Virus record (IMG/VR): IMGVR_UViG_3300008625_000007
Span: 1 to 64,000 of that record
Length of the DNA: 64,000 nt
Strand: one strand, 5' to 3'
From: a virus
Position numbers and translations under genes: made by a program. Numbering within the stretch: the stretch's first letter is position 1; each line of letters starts with the position of its first letter. Below the pieces are notes generated by a model. That model worked only from the letters and a program-made list of their open reading frames with translations. It did no database searches and was not told where the DNA came from. Positions 21,792-30,256 of this stretch are shown one piece after another.

Positions 21792-22596
21792 CTTTCAAGT
21801 CCTCAAATGGCTTAGAATATTTTTGCCATGCATTTTGACTAATCATACTCTTGAATCCAAGTGTAGTAAAGGTTTCCAGCACACTAGAAAATTCTTGTTC
21901 GCTATAAGAAATTTGTAGCGTTGATATATCCTCAAGCGCAGTCAGCGATATCAACCCTACGTTTCGCAAAAAAACCTCTTCATGCTCTGGACTGCTTTCG
22001 AAAAACAACGATCTGGCATTAAGATCGCTAGCCAGAGTAGCTGCGCGCTTGTTCCCAATCCCCCTAATACCGGGAATATTATCAGACCCATCACCTCGAA
22101 ACGCTTTCCAAATAGCGTAGGGGTAAGCGGGCGCCGGGCGAAAGCTTTTTGAGATGGGATTGTAAAGCTGCGTCAGCGGAGCATCTTGGCACAATTGAAT
22201 GAAATCTGTATCGCTTGAAACAATAATCTTTTCATGATCGTCAGGAATAGACTCAAGCGCCAAATGCGCTATTACATCATCAGCCTCTGCTTCAGGATGT
22301 CGTAAAGTCACAAATGGAAATTTCTCCCTAACAATTCTTATAATTTCTTTTCTTTGATGACTAAAGCCATCTTTATCATGGTAAGTGCGGTTTGCCTTAT
22401 ACTCGGGAAGAACCTCTAACCTTTTTTTCGGTCTTCCATCAAGCACAAAATACACGTAATCAGGTGAAAACTTTTCAACGATCGGTTTCAGACTCCGAAA
22501 GAATGTATGGACAATAACATTCTCGTAATTACGCTGATAGCAAGAATGACGCGCTCGAAAGATCAAGTTGTTCGCATCTAAAATCAAGTGTTTCAT
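21766..22596 (-). CDS. FEN-type 5'-3' exonuclease (first of two)
   Basis: 276 residues from ATG 22596. The signature of phage and PolI-type flap endonucleases is present: LILDANNLIFRARHS at the start, YVYFVLDGRPKKRLEVLPEYKANR near 54, EAEADDVIAHLAL near 111, IVSSDTDFIQL near 134, and the H3TH region GDGSDNIPGIRGIGNKRA near 173. The acidic metal ligands appear intact. It would process RNA primers, flaps or host DNA. A second FEN-like gene lies beside recA. Confidence 0.88.
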   Translation of the reverse strand: MKHLILDANNLIFRARHSCYQRNYENVIVHTFFRSLKPIVEKFSPDYVYFVLDGRPKKRLEVLPEYKANRTYHDKDGFSHQRKEIIRIVREKFPFVTLRHPEAEADDVIAHLALESIPDDHEKIIVSSDTDFIQLCQDAPLTQLYNPISKSFRPAPAYPYAIWKAFRGDGSDNIPGIRGIGNKRAATLASDLNARSLFFESSPEHEEVFLRNVGLISLTALEDISTLQISYSEQEFSSVLETFTTLGFKSMISQNAWQKYSKPFEDLKDGTRYITS

Positions 22597-22597
22597 A

Positions 22598-22999
22598 TCA
22601 AGGCATCCTAATTCTTGCGATCTTGCCATCTTCTAAAACAACTTGAGCTTCCTCTCCTGCTGTCTCGCTCATTGGGATTGCCTCTTGCGCCGGACCGAAT
22701 TCCTCAGCAGCTTTCTCAGCTGTCAGGATCAATCGATCTATGGCTGCTGTCGCCAAGGTCAGCATGTGCTCTCGAACATCTACAGTTGTGGAAAAAAGCT
22801 TAGTTTTAGATGGGTCAATCTCTGCACGCTCAATGCCCTGCTTGGTTCTAACGCTTAAAATATACCCAACCTGTTCACCATCGATGCGTGTTCGAACAAT
22901 CTTTTCAGCAATCAAAGCTGGAATAACTGTCTCTGTTTTGTTTGCTATAAAATAAACAACTTGACCAACCGAAAAATCTGATTCATTTTCTAATGTCAT
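22598..22999 (-). CDS. Protein of unknown function
   Basis: 133 residues from ATG 22999. Beta-like first half (FSVGQVVYFIANKTETVIPALIAEK, GYILSVRTKQG) and helical Ala/Glu-rich second half. The VGQVV...KxETV...P..I.EKI pattern resembles small SH3-like phage accessory proteins. No function assigned. It overlaps the upstream gene by 17 nt. Confidence 0.62.
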   Translation of the reverse strand: MTLENESDFSVGQVVYFIANKTETVIPALIAEKIVRTRIDGEQVGYILSVRTKQGIERAEIDPSKTKLFSTTVDVREHMLTLATAAIDRLILTAEKAAEEFGPAQEAIPMSETAGEEAQVVLEDGKIARIRMP

Positions 23000-23657
23000 C
23001 AATAGGCTCCAGTGAAATTGCTATTTGCGGACCCTTTGTTTTCCACAGCTCTAATTTTTGCTTAGCATGAGAACGTTGCGCTGGTGTAACGGCTTCCTCT
23101 AGCGCCTTAGTATATTGCGCGATGAATTTTTTGCTCCTATCAGAAAAACCGCCAATCAACGGAATGCACTTTTGAAATGCCGATGATTTATGCATTCGGG
23201 ATTTCCCTCTTGAGCCAGGGCTAGCCACCTTAAAATCATCATATCCTAAATCACTAAAAAGGAAAACGCCTACATTCTCATATGAGCGATCGAACATAAG
23301 ATATAGAAAATCTAACGTTCTACCGTCAGACAGTGACGTACGATCTGCCTGGAGGGACCATGCGCCGGACTTTCCTTGGCAGACAACCTTACACTCAAGC
23401 TCTTTATCACCCAATGCAGTAATGACGATATCAGGTTCACCAGTCCTACCATCGTTACGACATGAGCCTACGGCTTGCCGGATAGCATCAGCAAAAAAAT
23501 GCTCTTGAGCGGGAGACAGAAGGATATTTTGTCTACCAACATCACCACCGAGATCTATTCCATGTTTTGCGTATGTTCGAGTCATATCATCTGCAAATCC
23601 CATGATATTGTTAACAGCATCAATCGCTGCCTCACGGGAAAGATAAGAGTGTGACAT
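22983..23657 (-). CDS. PD-(D/E)xK nuclease-like protein
   Basis: 224 residues. The ATG at 23657 follows a perfect GGAGG. A restriction-endonuclease-like core is suggested by GEPDIVITALGDKELECKVV (D...E-C-K), followed by WSLQADRTSLSDGRTLDFLYLMFD. This fits the PD-(D/E)xK fold, but I cannot confirm the family. It may cut DNA in recombination, packaging or host degradation. A short gap with A/T-rich sequence precedes it. Confidence 0.6.
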   Translation of the reverse strand: MSHSYLSREAAIDAVNNIMGFADDMTRTYAKHGIDLGGDVGRQNILLSPAQEHFFADAIRQAVGSCRNDGRTGEPDIVITALGDKELECKVVCQGKSGAWSLQADRTSLSDGRTLDFLYLMFDRSYENVGVFLFSDLGYDDFKVASPGSRGKSRMHKSSAFQKCIPLIGGFSDRSKKFIAQYTKALEEAVTPAQRSHAKQKLELWKTKGPQIAISLEPIDDIRK

Positions 23658-23719
23658 CAAAAACCTCCGGTATTATTTGATATAGCTATATTTTACCATA
23701 AAACCGCAAATTTTACACA

Positions 23720-24079
23720 TCAATCACTAGTTTCACTACCCAGCTTACTTCTAATATTTTCAGTAATTTTCGTGCCAGCTGGCATCGCCGTCGAAAGAGA
23801 CTCTAGCCCTAGAGCTTGCCTTACTTCATCATATAAGGCTGTACTCAATTGATCACGTAAAATATTCATATCAGCATATTGATGCAAATCTAATTCCACG
23901 ATCGGCATTTCTTCGCCATCAAGACCAGGCTCTGTCTCACCAGTGTTTCTAGATTCAAAAATGAAAAGAACCTTCGGCATTTCAGCTCCAATTGGAACTT
24001 CTACAAAAGGAATATGAGATGTCAGTCCATCTTCAACTTCTTCATAACAAATTTCTGGTATCCATCTCTCATCATTCAT
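23720..24079 (-). CDS. Acidic protein of unknown function
   Basis: 119 residues, strongly acidic in the first 80 (WIPEICYEEVEDG, EMPKVLFIFESRNTGETEPG, PIVELDLHQYADMNIL). It reads as a conserved phage-type protein, but I cannot name it. It stands alone between two gaps with its own TATAAT box, at the border between the regulatory and virion-like regions. Confidence 0.65.
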   Translation of the reverse strand: MNDERWIPEICYEEVEDGLTSHIPFVEVPIGAEMPKVLFIFESRNTGETEPGLDGEEMPIVELDLHQYADMNILRDQLSTALYDEVRQALGLESLSTAMPAGTKITENIRSKLGSETSD

Positions 24080-24108
24080 AACATCATCTCCCAGACATGT
24101 ACGATTTC

Positions 24109-24114
24109 ATTATA
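24109..24114 (-). promoter_or_regulatory. Candidate -10 box
   Basis: TATAAT on the minus strand 30 nt before the ATG of the acidic protein gene at 24079, in a 70-nt gap. Confidence 0.42.
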
Positions 24115-24149
24115 ATCATAAACCGCGAAATGAAAACTGGAAAGTAGAA

Positions 24150-25397
24150 CTAAAGGCTTGCAAGCTCTTTAGAGAAATTCATTATTACATCAGAATATTT
24201 TTCGCCTAATGGACCAGCTTCTTTGAATTCCTGTACTTCGCTTGGCTTCATGTCTTCTGCGACATAGTCCATCACACCTTGAAGCAATTCTTGACGAGCT
24301 TTCGCGGTTGCTCCCTGAAACATACTTGCAAGTATACCCTTCTCTAGAAGCGGTGCAAAATCCTCCGGTCCAGCATCTTTCGGAAGACTCTTCCCATCAG
24401 GTAACTTTCGAAGATCATCCATCATTGTCTTTCCGTCAGGGCCAGCTAACTCTTCTTTCTTCTTTGTGACAACCTTCTCGACTTCCTGAAGTTGGGAGGT
24501 GAGATCTACATCCATTGTTTTTAGTTTTTGAGCGACCGGTGCTATTTCTTCCAGACTTTTTGCAGATGTTAATTCCGAAAGGGCAGCCATTTGATCCTGA
24601 ACCATCCCTTTTACTTCCTCGATTTCAGCCATCTTCATCTTTACGATATTCTCAGCATCCTTCCGCAATTGCTTACCCCAAGCCGAAGCCTTAAGAGCTT
24701 TAGTAATTCTTTCTATCACTTCTTCTTCAGATAATTCAGCTGGAGGCTCTTCCTCTTCTTCCTTCTTTTCCTTCTTTCCTTCTTCTTCTGCTTCTAACAA
24801 GGGCGTGACCGATTGATATCCCTCGCCAAAAAATAGCACCTTGAGGTCTCCCAACAGGCCACGAGCGGGTCCTGCCTCTGCGCCCCTCTTGGTGTCAACA
24901 TCTCGAAAAACTGCGTCTAGCTCTGGACTGATCCAATCCATCCTCATCTTTATATAGTCATAAACCGGCTCATTCAGGTCATTGGCTTGAGATAGCATTT
25001 GAGCACCCAAAAATGCACCAGGGTTGAACATAAAAGCCATCAACTTTGCATCGCTAGATGCCAACGTTTCATCAATCTCTTTCATCGTTTCAGCATATTC
25101 TTGCCGGTATTTGTCACGATCTATTTTATACTTTGCCCGGAGCTTCTCACGATTTTTTTCACTGAAAGAAAATGCATGAGACAGAGAAATAAGAGTGGCG
25201 GATGACACATCCTTGAAAGCTGTTTTGGCAACCTTCATCACGTTAACAAATGGACCAATGAAAGTTTTATAGACTTCATCAGGTGATGCAAAGTCTCCGA
25301 ACTCATTCTCAAGCAATAGCTCTTGAGAAGACTCTGCAAGAATTTTCCTAATTTGTTGCCTGATAAACTGCTCATTGGCTCGCTGCGCTCTATTCAT
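24150..25397 (-). CDS. Tagged coiled-coil protein, likely virion-associated
   Basis: 415 residues. The ATG at 25397 follows GGAG and starts MNRAQRANEQFIRQQIRKIL, then AES; FIRQQIRKILAES is tag-like. Most of the chain is predicted helix, with a Lys/Glu-rich stretch near 210-225 (EEEGKKEKKEEEEE) and long coiled-coil regions (MVQDQMAALSELTSAKSLEE). Acidic, coiled-coil, tag-bearing proteins suggest head core or scaffold components, as in T4 prohead cores (inference). Confidence 0.7.
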   Translation of the reverse strand: MNRAQRANEQFIRQQIRKILAESSQELLLENEFGDFASPDEVYKTFIGPFVNVMKVAKTAFKDVSSATLISLSHAFSFSEKNREKLRAKYKIDRDKYRQEYAETMKEIDETLASSDAKLMAFMFNPGAFLGAQMLSQANDLNEPVYDYIKMRMDWISPELDAVFRDVDTKRGAEAGPARGLLGDLKVLFFGEGYQSVTPLLEAEEEGKKEKKEEEEEPPAELSEEEVIERITKALKASAWGKQLRKDAENIVKMKMAEIEEVKGMVQDQMAALSELTSAKSLEEIAPVAQKLKTMDVDLTSQLQEVEKVVTKKKEELAGPDGKTMMDDLRKLPDGKSLPKDAGPEDFAPLLEKGILASMFQGATAKARQELLQGVMDYVAEDMKPSEVQEFKEAGPLGEKYSDVIMNFSKELASL

Positions 25398-25623
25398 CTT
25401 CAACTCCAAGCTTTGTGCCAAGTGCACGGAAGTAATTATCAATCAACCAATGCTCAAAATCATTTAGGTGCTGTCTTTTTGTTTTTGGGTCTCTAGTGGA
25501 GAAATTTCTCCTAGCATCAGAGGGAAGACTGACTAGTAAAAGTTTTTTCAATTCCATCCACTCGTTTATCTCGCAAACGCTCCCGAGACCAATGGCTTCT
25601 TCAAGGATCTCGCTATGTGTCAT
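25390..25623 (-). CDS. Small protein of unknown function
   Basis: 77 residues from ATG 25623, a TAATG junction with the upstream gene. It contains THSEILEEAIGLGSVCEINE and DFEHWLIDNYFRALG. No family recognised. Its place between two probable virion genes suggests a structural or assembly role, on position only. Confidence 0.62.
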   Translation of the reverse strand: MTHSEILEEAIGLGSVCEINEWMELKKLLLVSLPSDARRNFSTRDPKTKRQHLNDFEHWLIDNYFRALGTKLGVEDE

Positions 25624-26507
25624 TACGACCGCCACGGAAGGGGAAGAGGGAGTGTACTCTTTTGAGCCTCTCCCTCCAGGACTATTTCTTCCTTTCTGCT
25701 CAGAAAAGAACCGCTTAATCGAAATGCTAGGCCGTCTATTTTCACATTTATCCCGGGAAAATGGTCAAGCAAAGCTTCTGATTCTTCTAAAGATTCATAT
25801 AGTAAACTTGTAGAATTCGCGAGAAACAGACGATCAGCAAACTTCCTTAAACTAGCCACAAGGAAATTCTGCGATTGCTCGCTTAATTCACGCACTGATA
25901 ATCGTGTCCCGCCTTCAGCTGCTGAAATTGCAGCAACATCAGCCCTTAAGTCAGTATATACTCCAGTACCACTAATGTTTCGAAGATGCAAAACAGGATC
26001 AAAAATAAACTGTGAACTGTCACTTCGCTTGATGTCTTCTCTCATTCTTGCGAACATGCGATCTATCAATGGACTAGAAGTCTTATTACCCTTAATATCG
26101 ATCCGAACTGCTTCTCTTACGATTACCCTCTGGGAATTTTCCCAACCAGCGATACATATTGCAGGGTCAAGTATTTCAAACAAGCACCACGTCGCAGACC
26201 CGGGACGAAAGGGCCATACATCTATAATGTTATCTTCAATTTCTTGAAGCGCTTCAGCCACTGCGTCTGAAACGGCGGAGCCTTTCATTCGATCAATGAT
26301 GTCCTGCTTGTAAACTCCACGAAAGTCTGACTTGTGTCGAGCATACCTCACTTTGGCATTCTCATCCAGCTTAGCATACACCTTCACGCACTCAAAAATT
26401 GGTCGGACTGCGGGCGTCTGATGAGTCAGTACATCTGCTATCTCAAGTATATCGTCGAGGCTTAAGTCGTCAACAGACCACAAGAAAGGATTGACGTGGA
26501 ACAACAT
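25623..26507 (-). CDS. Protein of unknown function in virion-like cluster
   Basis: 294 residues, no tag. It starts MLFHVNPFLWSVDDLSLDDI. The middle (RPGSATWCLFEILDPAICIA, SQRVIVREAVRIDIKG) appears folded and globular, and the C-terminal region carries LEESEALLDHFPGINVKIDG. No known family recognised. It could be a structural or head-completion protein. It lies 2 nt from the acidic gene upstream. Confidence 0.65.
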   Translation of the reverse strand: MLFHVNPFLWSVDDLSLDDILEIADVLTHQTPAVRPIFECVKVYAKLDENAKVRYARHKSDFRGVYKQDIIDRMKGSAVSDAVAEALQEIEDNIIDVWPFRPGSATWCLFEILDPAICIAGWENSQRVIVREAVRIDIKGNKTSSPLIDRMFARMREDIKRSDSSQFIFDPVLHLRNISGTGVYTDLRADVAAISAAEGGTRLSVRELSEQSQNFLVASLRKFADRLFLANSTSLLYESLEESEALLDHFPGINVKIDGLAFRLSGSFLSRKEEIVLEGEAQKSTLPLPLPWRS

Positions 26508-26509
26508 CT

Positions 26510-27505
26510 CTATAGCTCGTCTGCTGTGTCAAGCCTGCCTTGGAGTTTTTCTTGTTTTTGTTGCTCAGCAAACTTATTTGCCTTTCTTCTTTTTTGGCGC
26601 ATAAACTTTAGCGTTCCGTTTAAGCTTGCTCTATCAGCAGTCCCTCTTGTCAAATCATCTCGCTGTTGAACGAGGTCTTCAATTCTAATATCTAGATCTT
26701 GCACGCAGCGTGAGGAACCGAACGGAACAACACGACCCCCAACACAGCGGTGATCATCGCCGTACGATGCATTCTCAAAAACGCTCATTAGTTCAAGCTG
26801 CTTATTCGCTCTCTCTCCAACGACTATCGGCGCTGCTCTGTCAACTGGAATTCCAGAAGGCGTTGCAGCTTTCTTTCTCGATGATGTACGTTGACGAGAC
26901 TGCGTTGTTCTTGCAACATCTGAGCCGGCCTTAGGTTCAATATCAATATCAACATCCAAATTCTCTGGACGAGGGGCTGCTGCGCCAGATGTACCACCCG
27001 TCATTATCGCTGCCAATGAAGCGAGATAGGTGAAGAGAGCTTGTTGCTCACCCTGTCCAAGCTCTCCAAAATATGTTTCAAGCTCTTTTGCGATTACCTT
27101 ATCTTTAAGGCTCTTGCCGGCCCTGAGGTTGTTTAGCTGGCGCTCAATGTCACCAATGCTGAGCTGCGTAGGGATATACGCTGGAGCGGTTACTTTAAAT
27201 TTTTCGCCCTGACCACCCTCTGAGTCTTCGCCTCCTTCTTCGCCCTCTTCAGGAACAGGCTTTGGGTCCATATCTACATCTTCAGCGTCGGGCTTAGCTT
27301 CTTTTTCTTCCCCCTCTTCTTCTTCATCTTCCTGCTCATCTGTTATTTTTTCTTCATCAGAGCCTTCAGGAGCGCGTAACTTTAATTTATCAATTTGTTT
27401 TGATAATTTATCTTGCAGCTTTTCTTCTTCGCTCGCAGCGACCTGCTCTAATAGCAATAGCTTTGCTATTTTTGCACCAACGGCCTCGGGATCAAAACGC
27501 TTCAT
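26510..27505 (-). CDS. Acidic scaffold-like protein
   Basis: 331 residues. The N terminus, VGAKIAKLLLLEQ, is a shortened tag-like helix. Residues ~45-100 are extremely acidic (EDEEEEGEEKEAKPDAEDVD). A globular piece follows (YIPTQLSIGDIERQLNNLRAG, ELGQGEQQALFTYLA), then a Ser/Arg-rich linker and a basic C-terminal helix (FMRQKRRKANKFAEQQKQEK). The acid/basic layout resembles prohead core or scaffold proteins, but no direct family match is seen. Confidence 0.68.
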   Translation of the reverse strand: MKRFDPEAVGAKIAKLLLLEQVAASEEEKLQDKLSKQIDKLKLRAPEGSDEEKITDEQEDEEEEGEEKEAKPDAEDVDMDPKPVPEEGEEGGEDSEGGQGEKFKVTAPAYIPTQLSIGDIERQLNNLRAGKSLKDKVIAKELETYFGELGQGEQQALFTYLASLAAIMTGGTSGAAAPRPENLDVDIDIEPKAGSDVARTTQSRQRTSSRKKAATPSGIPVDRAAPIVVGERANKQLELMSVFENASYGDDHRCVGGRVVPFGSSRCVQDLDIRIEDLVQQRDDLTRGTADRASLNGTLKFMRQKRRKANKFAEQQKQEKLQGRLDTADEL

Positions 27506-27678
27506 TTTTTATTTACCGGCTTCCACACAACAGTATTCTGCCAACGCTCTTGAAAACGACGAATTCGCTCCCTTCTTTTCTCTTGGTACTGCTGCTCTTG
27601 CTCAAGTATCGTCTTTGAGTCTTTCTTTCGTTGACGACGATCTTCTAGATCTTTAATAAACTTATCAAAATATGACAT
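27502..27678 (-). CDS. Small basic coiled protein (58 aa)
   Basis: It starts MSYFDKFIKDLEDRRQRKKD and ends VVWKPVNKK. The TGA overlaps the next ATG as ATGA, and the gene fills the gap exactly, which supports it as real despite its size. Highly charged and helical. Function unknown; possibly an assembly or DNA-binding accessory. Confidence 0.62.
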   Translation of the reverse strand: MSYFDKFIKDLEDRRQRKKDSKTILEQEQQYQEKRRERIRRFQERWQNTVVWKPVNKK

Positions 27679-28093
27679 TTTCAGTTCCCATGGTAAAAGT
27701 TAATAACGCCGATCTATCTTCTTGAATGGTCAGATCCCATTTTTTAAAGCACTCACTAGATGCCTGTAGGCTGTAATCACCCGTTACGCGGATCGTGATC
27801 TTTGAATCGCTCACCGCGCATGATTGTAAAGCCCCTAACATTTCTTTGCAATCACTCCTCGTAATAAATCCTATCGTTAAATATGCACCTGACACGATTG
27901 ATTGCAACGCACCATTTACTACCGCCGTTGTTCCATCATCACCGACAGTAATTGTTAATCTACTGTGATCTGCAGCTTCTATATTACCCAGGTCTTTGTC
28001 GGTAAAAAGAGCATCTTTTAACTCTTCCGAAAGGATAATATGGTCAGTATCTACAAGTTCTTCATAATCCATTGTTACTTTCATGTCAGCCAT
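27665..28093 (-). CDS. Protein of unknown function
   Basis: 142 residues with a beta-rich second half (RLTITVGDDGTTAVVNGALQ, SKITIRVTGDYSLQA, RSALLTFTMG). It overlaps the next gene by 14 nt and follows the upstream one at a TAATG junction. No family recognised. The repeated beta segments would suit a structural or decoration protein, but this is not shown. Confidence 0.62.
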   Translation of the reverse strand: MADMKVTMDYEELVDTDHIILSEELKDALFTDKDLGNIEAADHSRLTITVGDDGTTAVVNGALQSIVSGAYLTIGFITRSDCKEMLGALQSCAVSDSKITIRVTGDYSLQASSECFKKWDLTIQEDRSALLTFTMGTENVIF

Positions 28094-28497
28094 TAAAACA
28101 GCTCCTTCATAAACCCAACGTCTCCAAAGACATCATCACAATACTCTGCGTATTCCTGGTCTAACTCGGTAACTCGATTTAAATCGTGAGTTTGAACCTC
28201 GATTTTAACATCATTTCCCTCAACCAATATCTTCCCATAATGGTCTGTTTCTTTTTCTTTTTCCATAATCTCTGAAACGAACCAATTTCTGGTCGATAAA
28301 TCTGGAAAATGAAATGTCCGGACAAGCCTTTCTGGCCCCTCTTCAACAACCCATGAAACCTCAGTTGCCTGCACTGGAAGGCTTGTTGTTTCGCACACTA
28401 GATCGGGGGGCATAATATCTTTGAGCGGGTTCCTTTGCGGAACAGATTCACCCAAATATTCTCTCATTAATTTATCCAATTTCATAAAAATGCCCAT
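28093..28497 (-). CDS. Pterin-4a-carbinolamine dehydratase-like protein with tag-like N terminus
   Basis: 134 residues. The start is ATG 28497 or ATG 28485; the latter gives MKLDKLMREYLGES, which is tag-like. The C-terminal ~80 residues follow the DCoH/PCD pattern: RTFHFPDLSTRNWFVSEIM, HYGKILVEGNDVKIEVQTHD and TELDQEYAEYCDDVF. The usual HHPE is reduced to DHYGK, so catalysis is doubtful. PCD dehydrates pterin carbinolamine and can also act as a dimerising protein. Its presence in a virion-like cluster suggests a non-metabolic structural use (inference). Confidence 0.7.
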   Translation of the reverse strand: MGIFMKLDKLMREYLGESVPQRNPLKDIMPPDLVCETTSLPVQATEVSWVVEEGPERLVRTFHFPDLSTRNWFVSEIMEKEKETDHYGKILVEGNDVKIEVQTHDLNRVTELDQEYAEYCDDVFGDVGFMKELF

Positions 28498-28503
28498 CCA
28501 AGA

Positions 28504-29739
28504 TCATGAATCTTCAGCTCGAAAATCTGCTGCGTCTGCCCACGCATCAGACAAAATCTTTAATTGACGAGAATTTGATTTTCCATCCCATGCGCTTATC
28601 GCTCTTTCAGCCAGTCCAGGAGAGAGAACCCCCAAATTTTCCTGCTGTGTGGTAAGCTTCCTCACCAGTCCTGAAGCTTTTTTCACTTCTGCATCTCTCT
28701 CCTCCATGGACATATCAGGATTTTTTCGTTGCAGCTTCAATCCAATCTTACGAGGTGACACTGGGGAATTCCCGACAGCCTGGTTGAAGACCATTTCATG
28801 GACAAGCGGATCCAGCCCAGAAGCTGAAATCTCTTTTCGAATCTCTTTTCCCATATCTCTTAGTAGCGATTGATGCGCTGGTAAAATAAACCCAGCATCC
28901 ATAAACGCCCGAAACGCATCAAGTTTATCCCACATAGGATTATCAATACCAACTTCACTAACGTCTTCTTGTTCAAAAAGACCAAGATCTAAGCTACCTT
29001 CTACAAAAGCTTTTCGTGCTATAGGACGAATTTCATCCACATCTCCAGGAAAGTGTTTTGCCAATGTCTCCATCTTTTTTAAGATTCTATTAACGGTTTG
29101 TTTCGCTCCAGAAGCCCCGGAAACGCCTGGAATTTCTTGAGCAAGATCCTCGAATGACATACCACCACCAGACTCAATTGTGTCTAAGTCATCTTCGGTG
29201 GGTTCTACCTCTGAATACGACCCTTCCTCTCCGAGATCATCATCATCATGATCATGCCTTCCCAGTCGAAATTGAGACCAGTCCCCCTCTGCGATTAGAT
29301 GGCGCCAAAGCGCGGTTTGGACAAGCTTACGTACCTCATTAACCTCAGAATCCTCTTCAGCTTCTTCCGCCATGGCTTCTTCTTCACCCACGACCTCAAC
29401 ACCAGCGCTTTCATTATCAACAACATATTTCTCAAATTTGTCATACGTCAGCTCCGCTACTTCGTCAGGTAAACGCTGAGCCAACACTGCGACTGCTTTT
29501 GCTAGCTCCTTACTGCTTACAGGCTTATATTCGGGGTCGTCAACTGGGGGTTCATCCACTGATAGCTGTGTGGCCATCTGGGGGTTAACAGTGATCGGAG
29601 GCTCATAGGGATCTGCGGTCTCTGGTTCTTCAAACTGAGTGCCTGCCCTCTGATTATCTTGATCGCTGTAAAGGCTATATGTGTCTTCAAACAAAAGTTT
29701 TCTGGCTTGTGTTCTAAAATTTTCGAAATTTCGTTTCAT
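28504..29739 (-). CDS. Tagged acidic protein, likely virion-associated
   Basis: 411 residues starting MKRNFENFRTQARKLLFEDT, a tag-like leader ending L-F-E. Pro/Glu-rich and acidic in the first half (EEAMAEEAEEDSEVNE), with a His/Asp patch (GRHDHDDDDLGEE). The second half is helical and globular (LDAFRAFMDAGFILP, EISASGLDPLVHEMVF). No family recognised. The layout again suggests a head-core or packaged protein. Confidence 0.68.
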   Translation of the reverse strand: MKRNFENFRTQARKLLFEDTYSLYSDQDNQRAGTQFEEPETADPYEPPITVNPQMATQLSVDEPPVDDPEYKPVSSKELAKAVAVLAQRLPDEVAELTYDKFEKYVVDNESAGVEVVGEEEAMAEEAEEDSEVNEVRKLVQTALWRHLIAEGDWSQFRLGRHDHDDDDLGEEGSYSEVEPTEDDLDTIESGGGMSFEDLAQEIPGVSGASGAKQTVNRILKKMETLAKHFPGDVDEIRPIARKAFVEGSLDLGLFEQEDVSEVGIDNPMWDKLDAFRAFMDAGFILPAHQSLLRDMGKEIRKEISASGLDPLVHEMVFNQAVGNSPVSPRKIGLKLQRKNPDMSMEERDAEVKKASGLVRKLTTQQENLGVLSPGLAERAISAWDGKSNSRQLKILSDAWADAADFRAEDS

Positions 29740-29779
29740 GGCCTACCTCACCAATAAGTATCACCAAGAATAGCGGTTT

Positions 29780-30232
29780 TCACGGAGATATTGCTGCTTG
29801 GTTCATTGCAACACCAGCGCCGATTGTCAAACCCACACCAGTTAATATTCCAATGAGTAAAGTAACCTCTGGTGATATTTTTGGCTTTGTCAATCTATTC
29901 TCTAAATATTCACTATAATCAGTATGGAAAGCTAATCTTTCATCATATAATTGTGTTCTAATATCCAGCGCTGACTGGCAATTATCTAATAATAGCTGCG
30001 TTTGATTCACTGCTGTTGCCACCTCATATTCTATCTGCGCTTGACAGGTCGCTTCTTGTACCTCAAGATTCGCTAAAAGCCGTGCGGCGTCCTCGGTGGT
30101 AAACAATACTCCATCATGAGGAGCGGGATCGCCCGCTTTTATTGGAAGGGGATCGTCAGCGTATGCGATTGTTGGGAATATGATAAGCCATGCGCAGATA
30201 TATGCGCAAAGCAAATTTGTAAAAACTCTCAT
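29780..30232 (-). CDS. Secreted/membrane-anchored protein, spanin-like layout
   Basis: 150 residues. A signal-like N terminus (VFTNLLCAYICAWLIIFPTI, then AYA) is followed by a soluble helical region (LLANLEVQEATCQAQIEYEV) and a C-terminal hydrophobic helix (VTLLIGILTGVGLTIGAG). The order signal, coiled region, TM could be a lysis accessory or spanin-like protein, but no lipobox or clear partner is visible. Low certainty on function. Confidence 0.6.
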   Translation of the reverse strand: MRVFTNLLCAYICAWLIIFPTIAYADDPLPIKAGDPAPHDGVLFTTEDAARLLANLEVQEATCQAQIEYEVATAVNQTQLLLDNCQSALDIRTQLYDERLAFHTDYSEYLENRLTKPKISPEVTLLIGILTGVGLTIGAGVAMNQAAISP

Positions 30233-30256
30233 ACCGAAATAGTAGAGTGATTAAGT

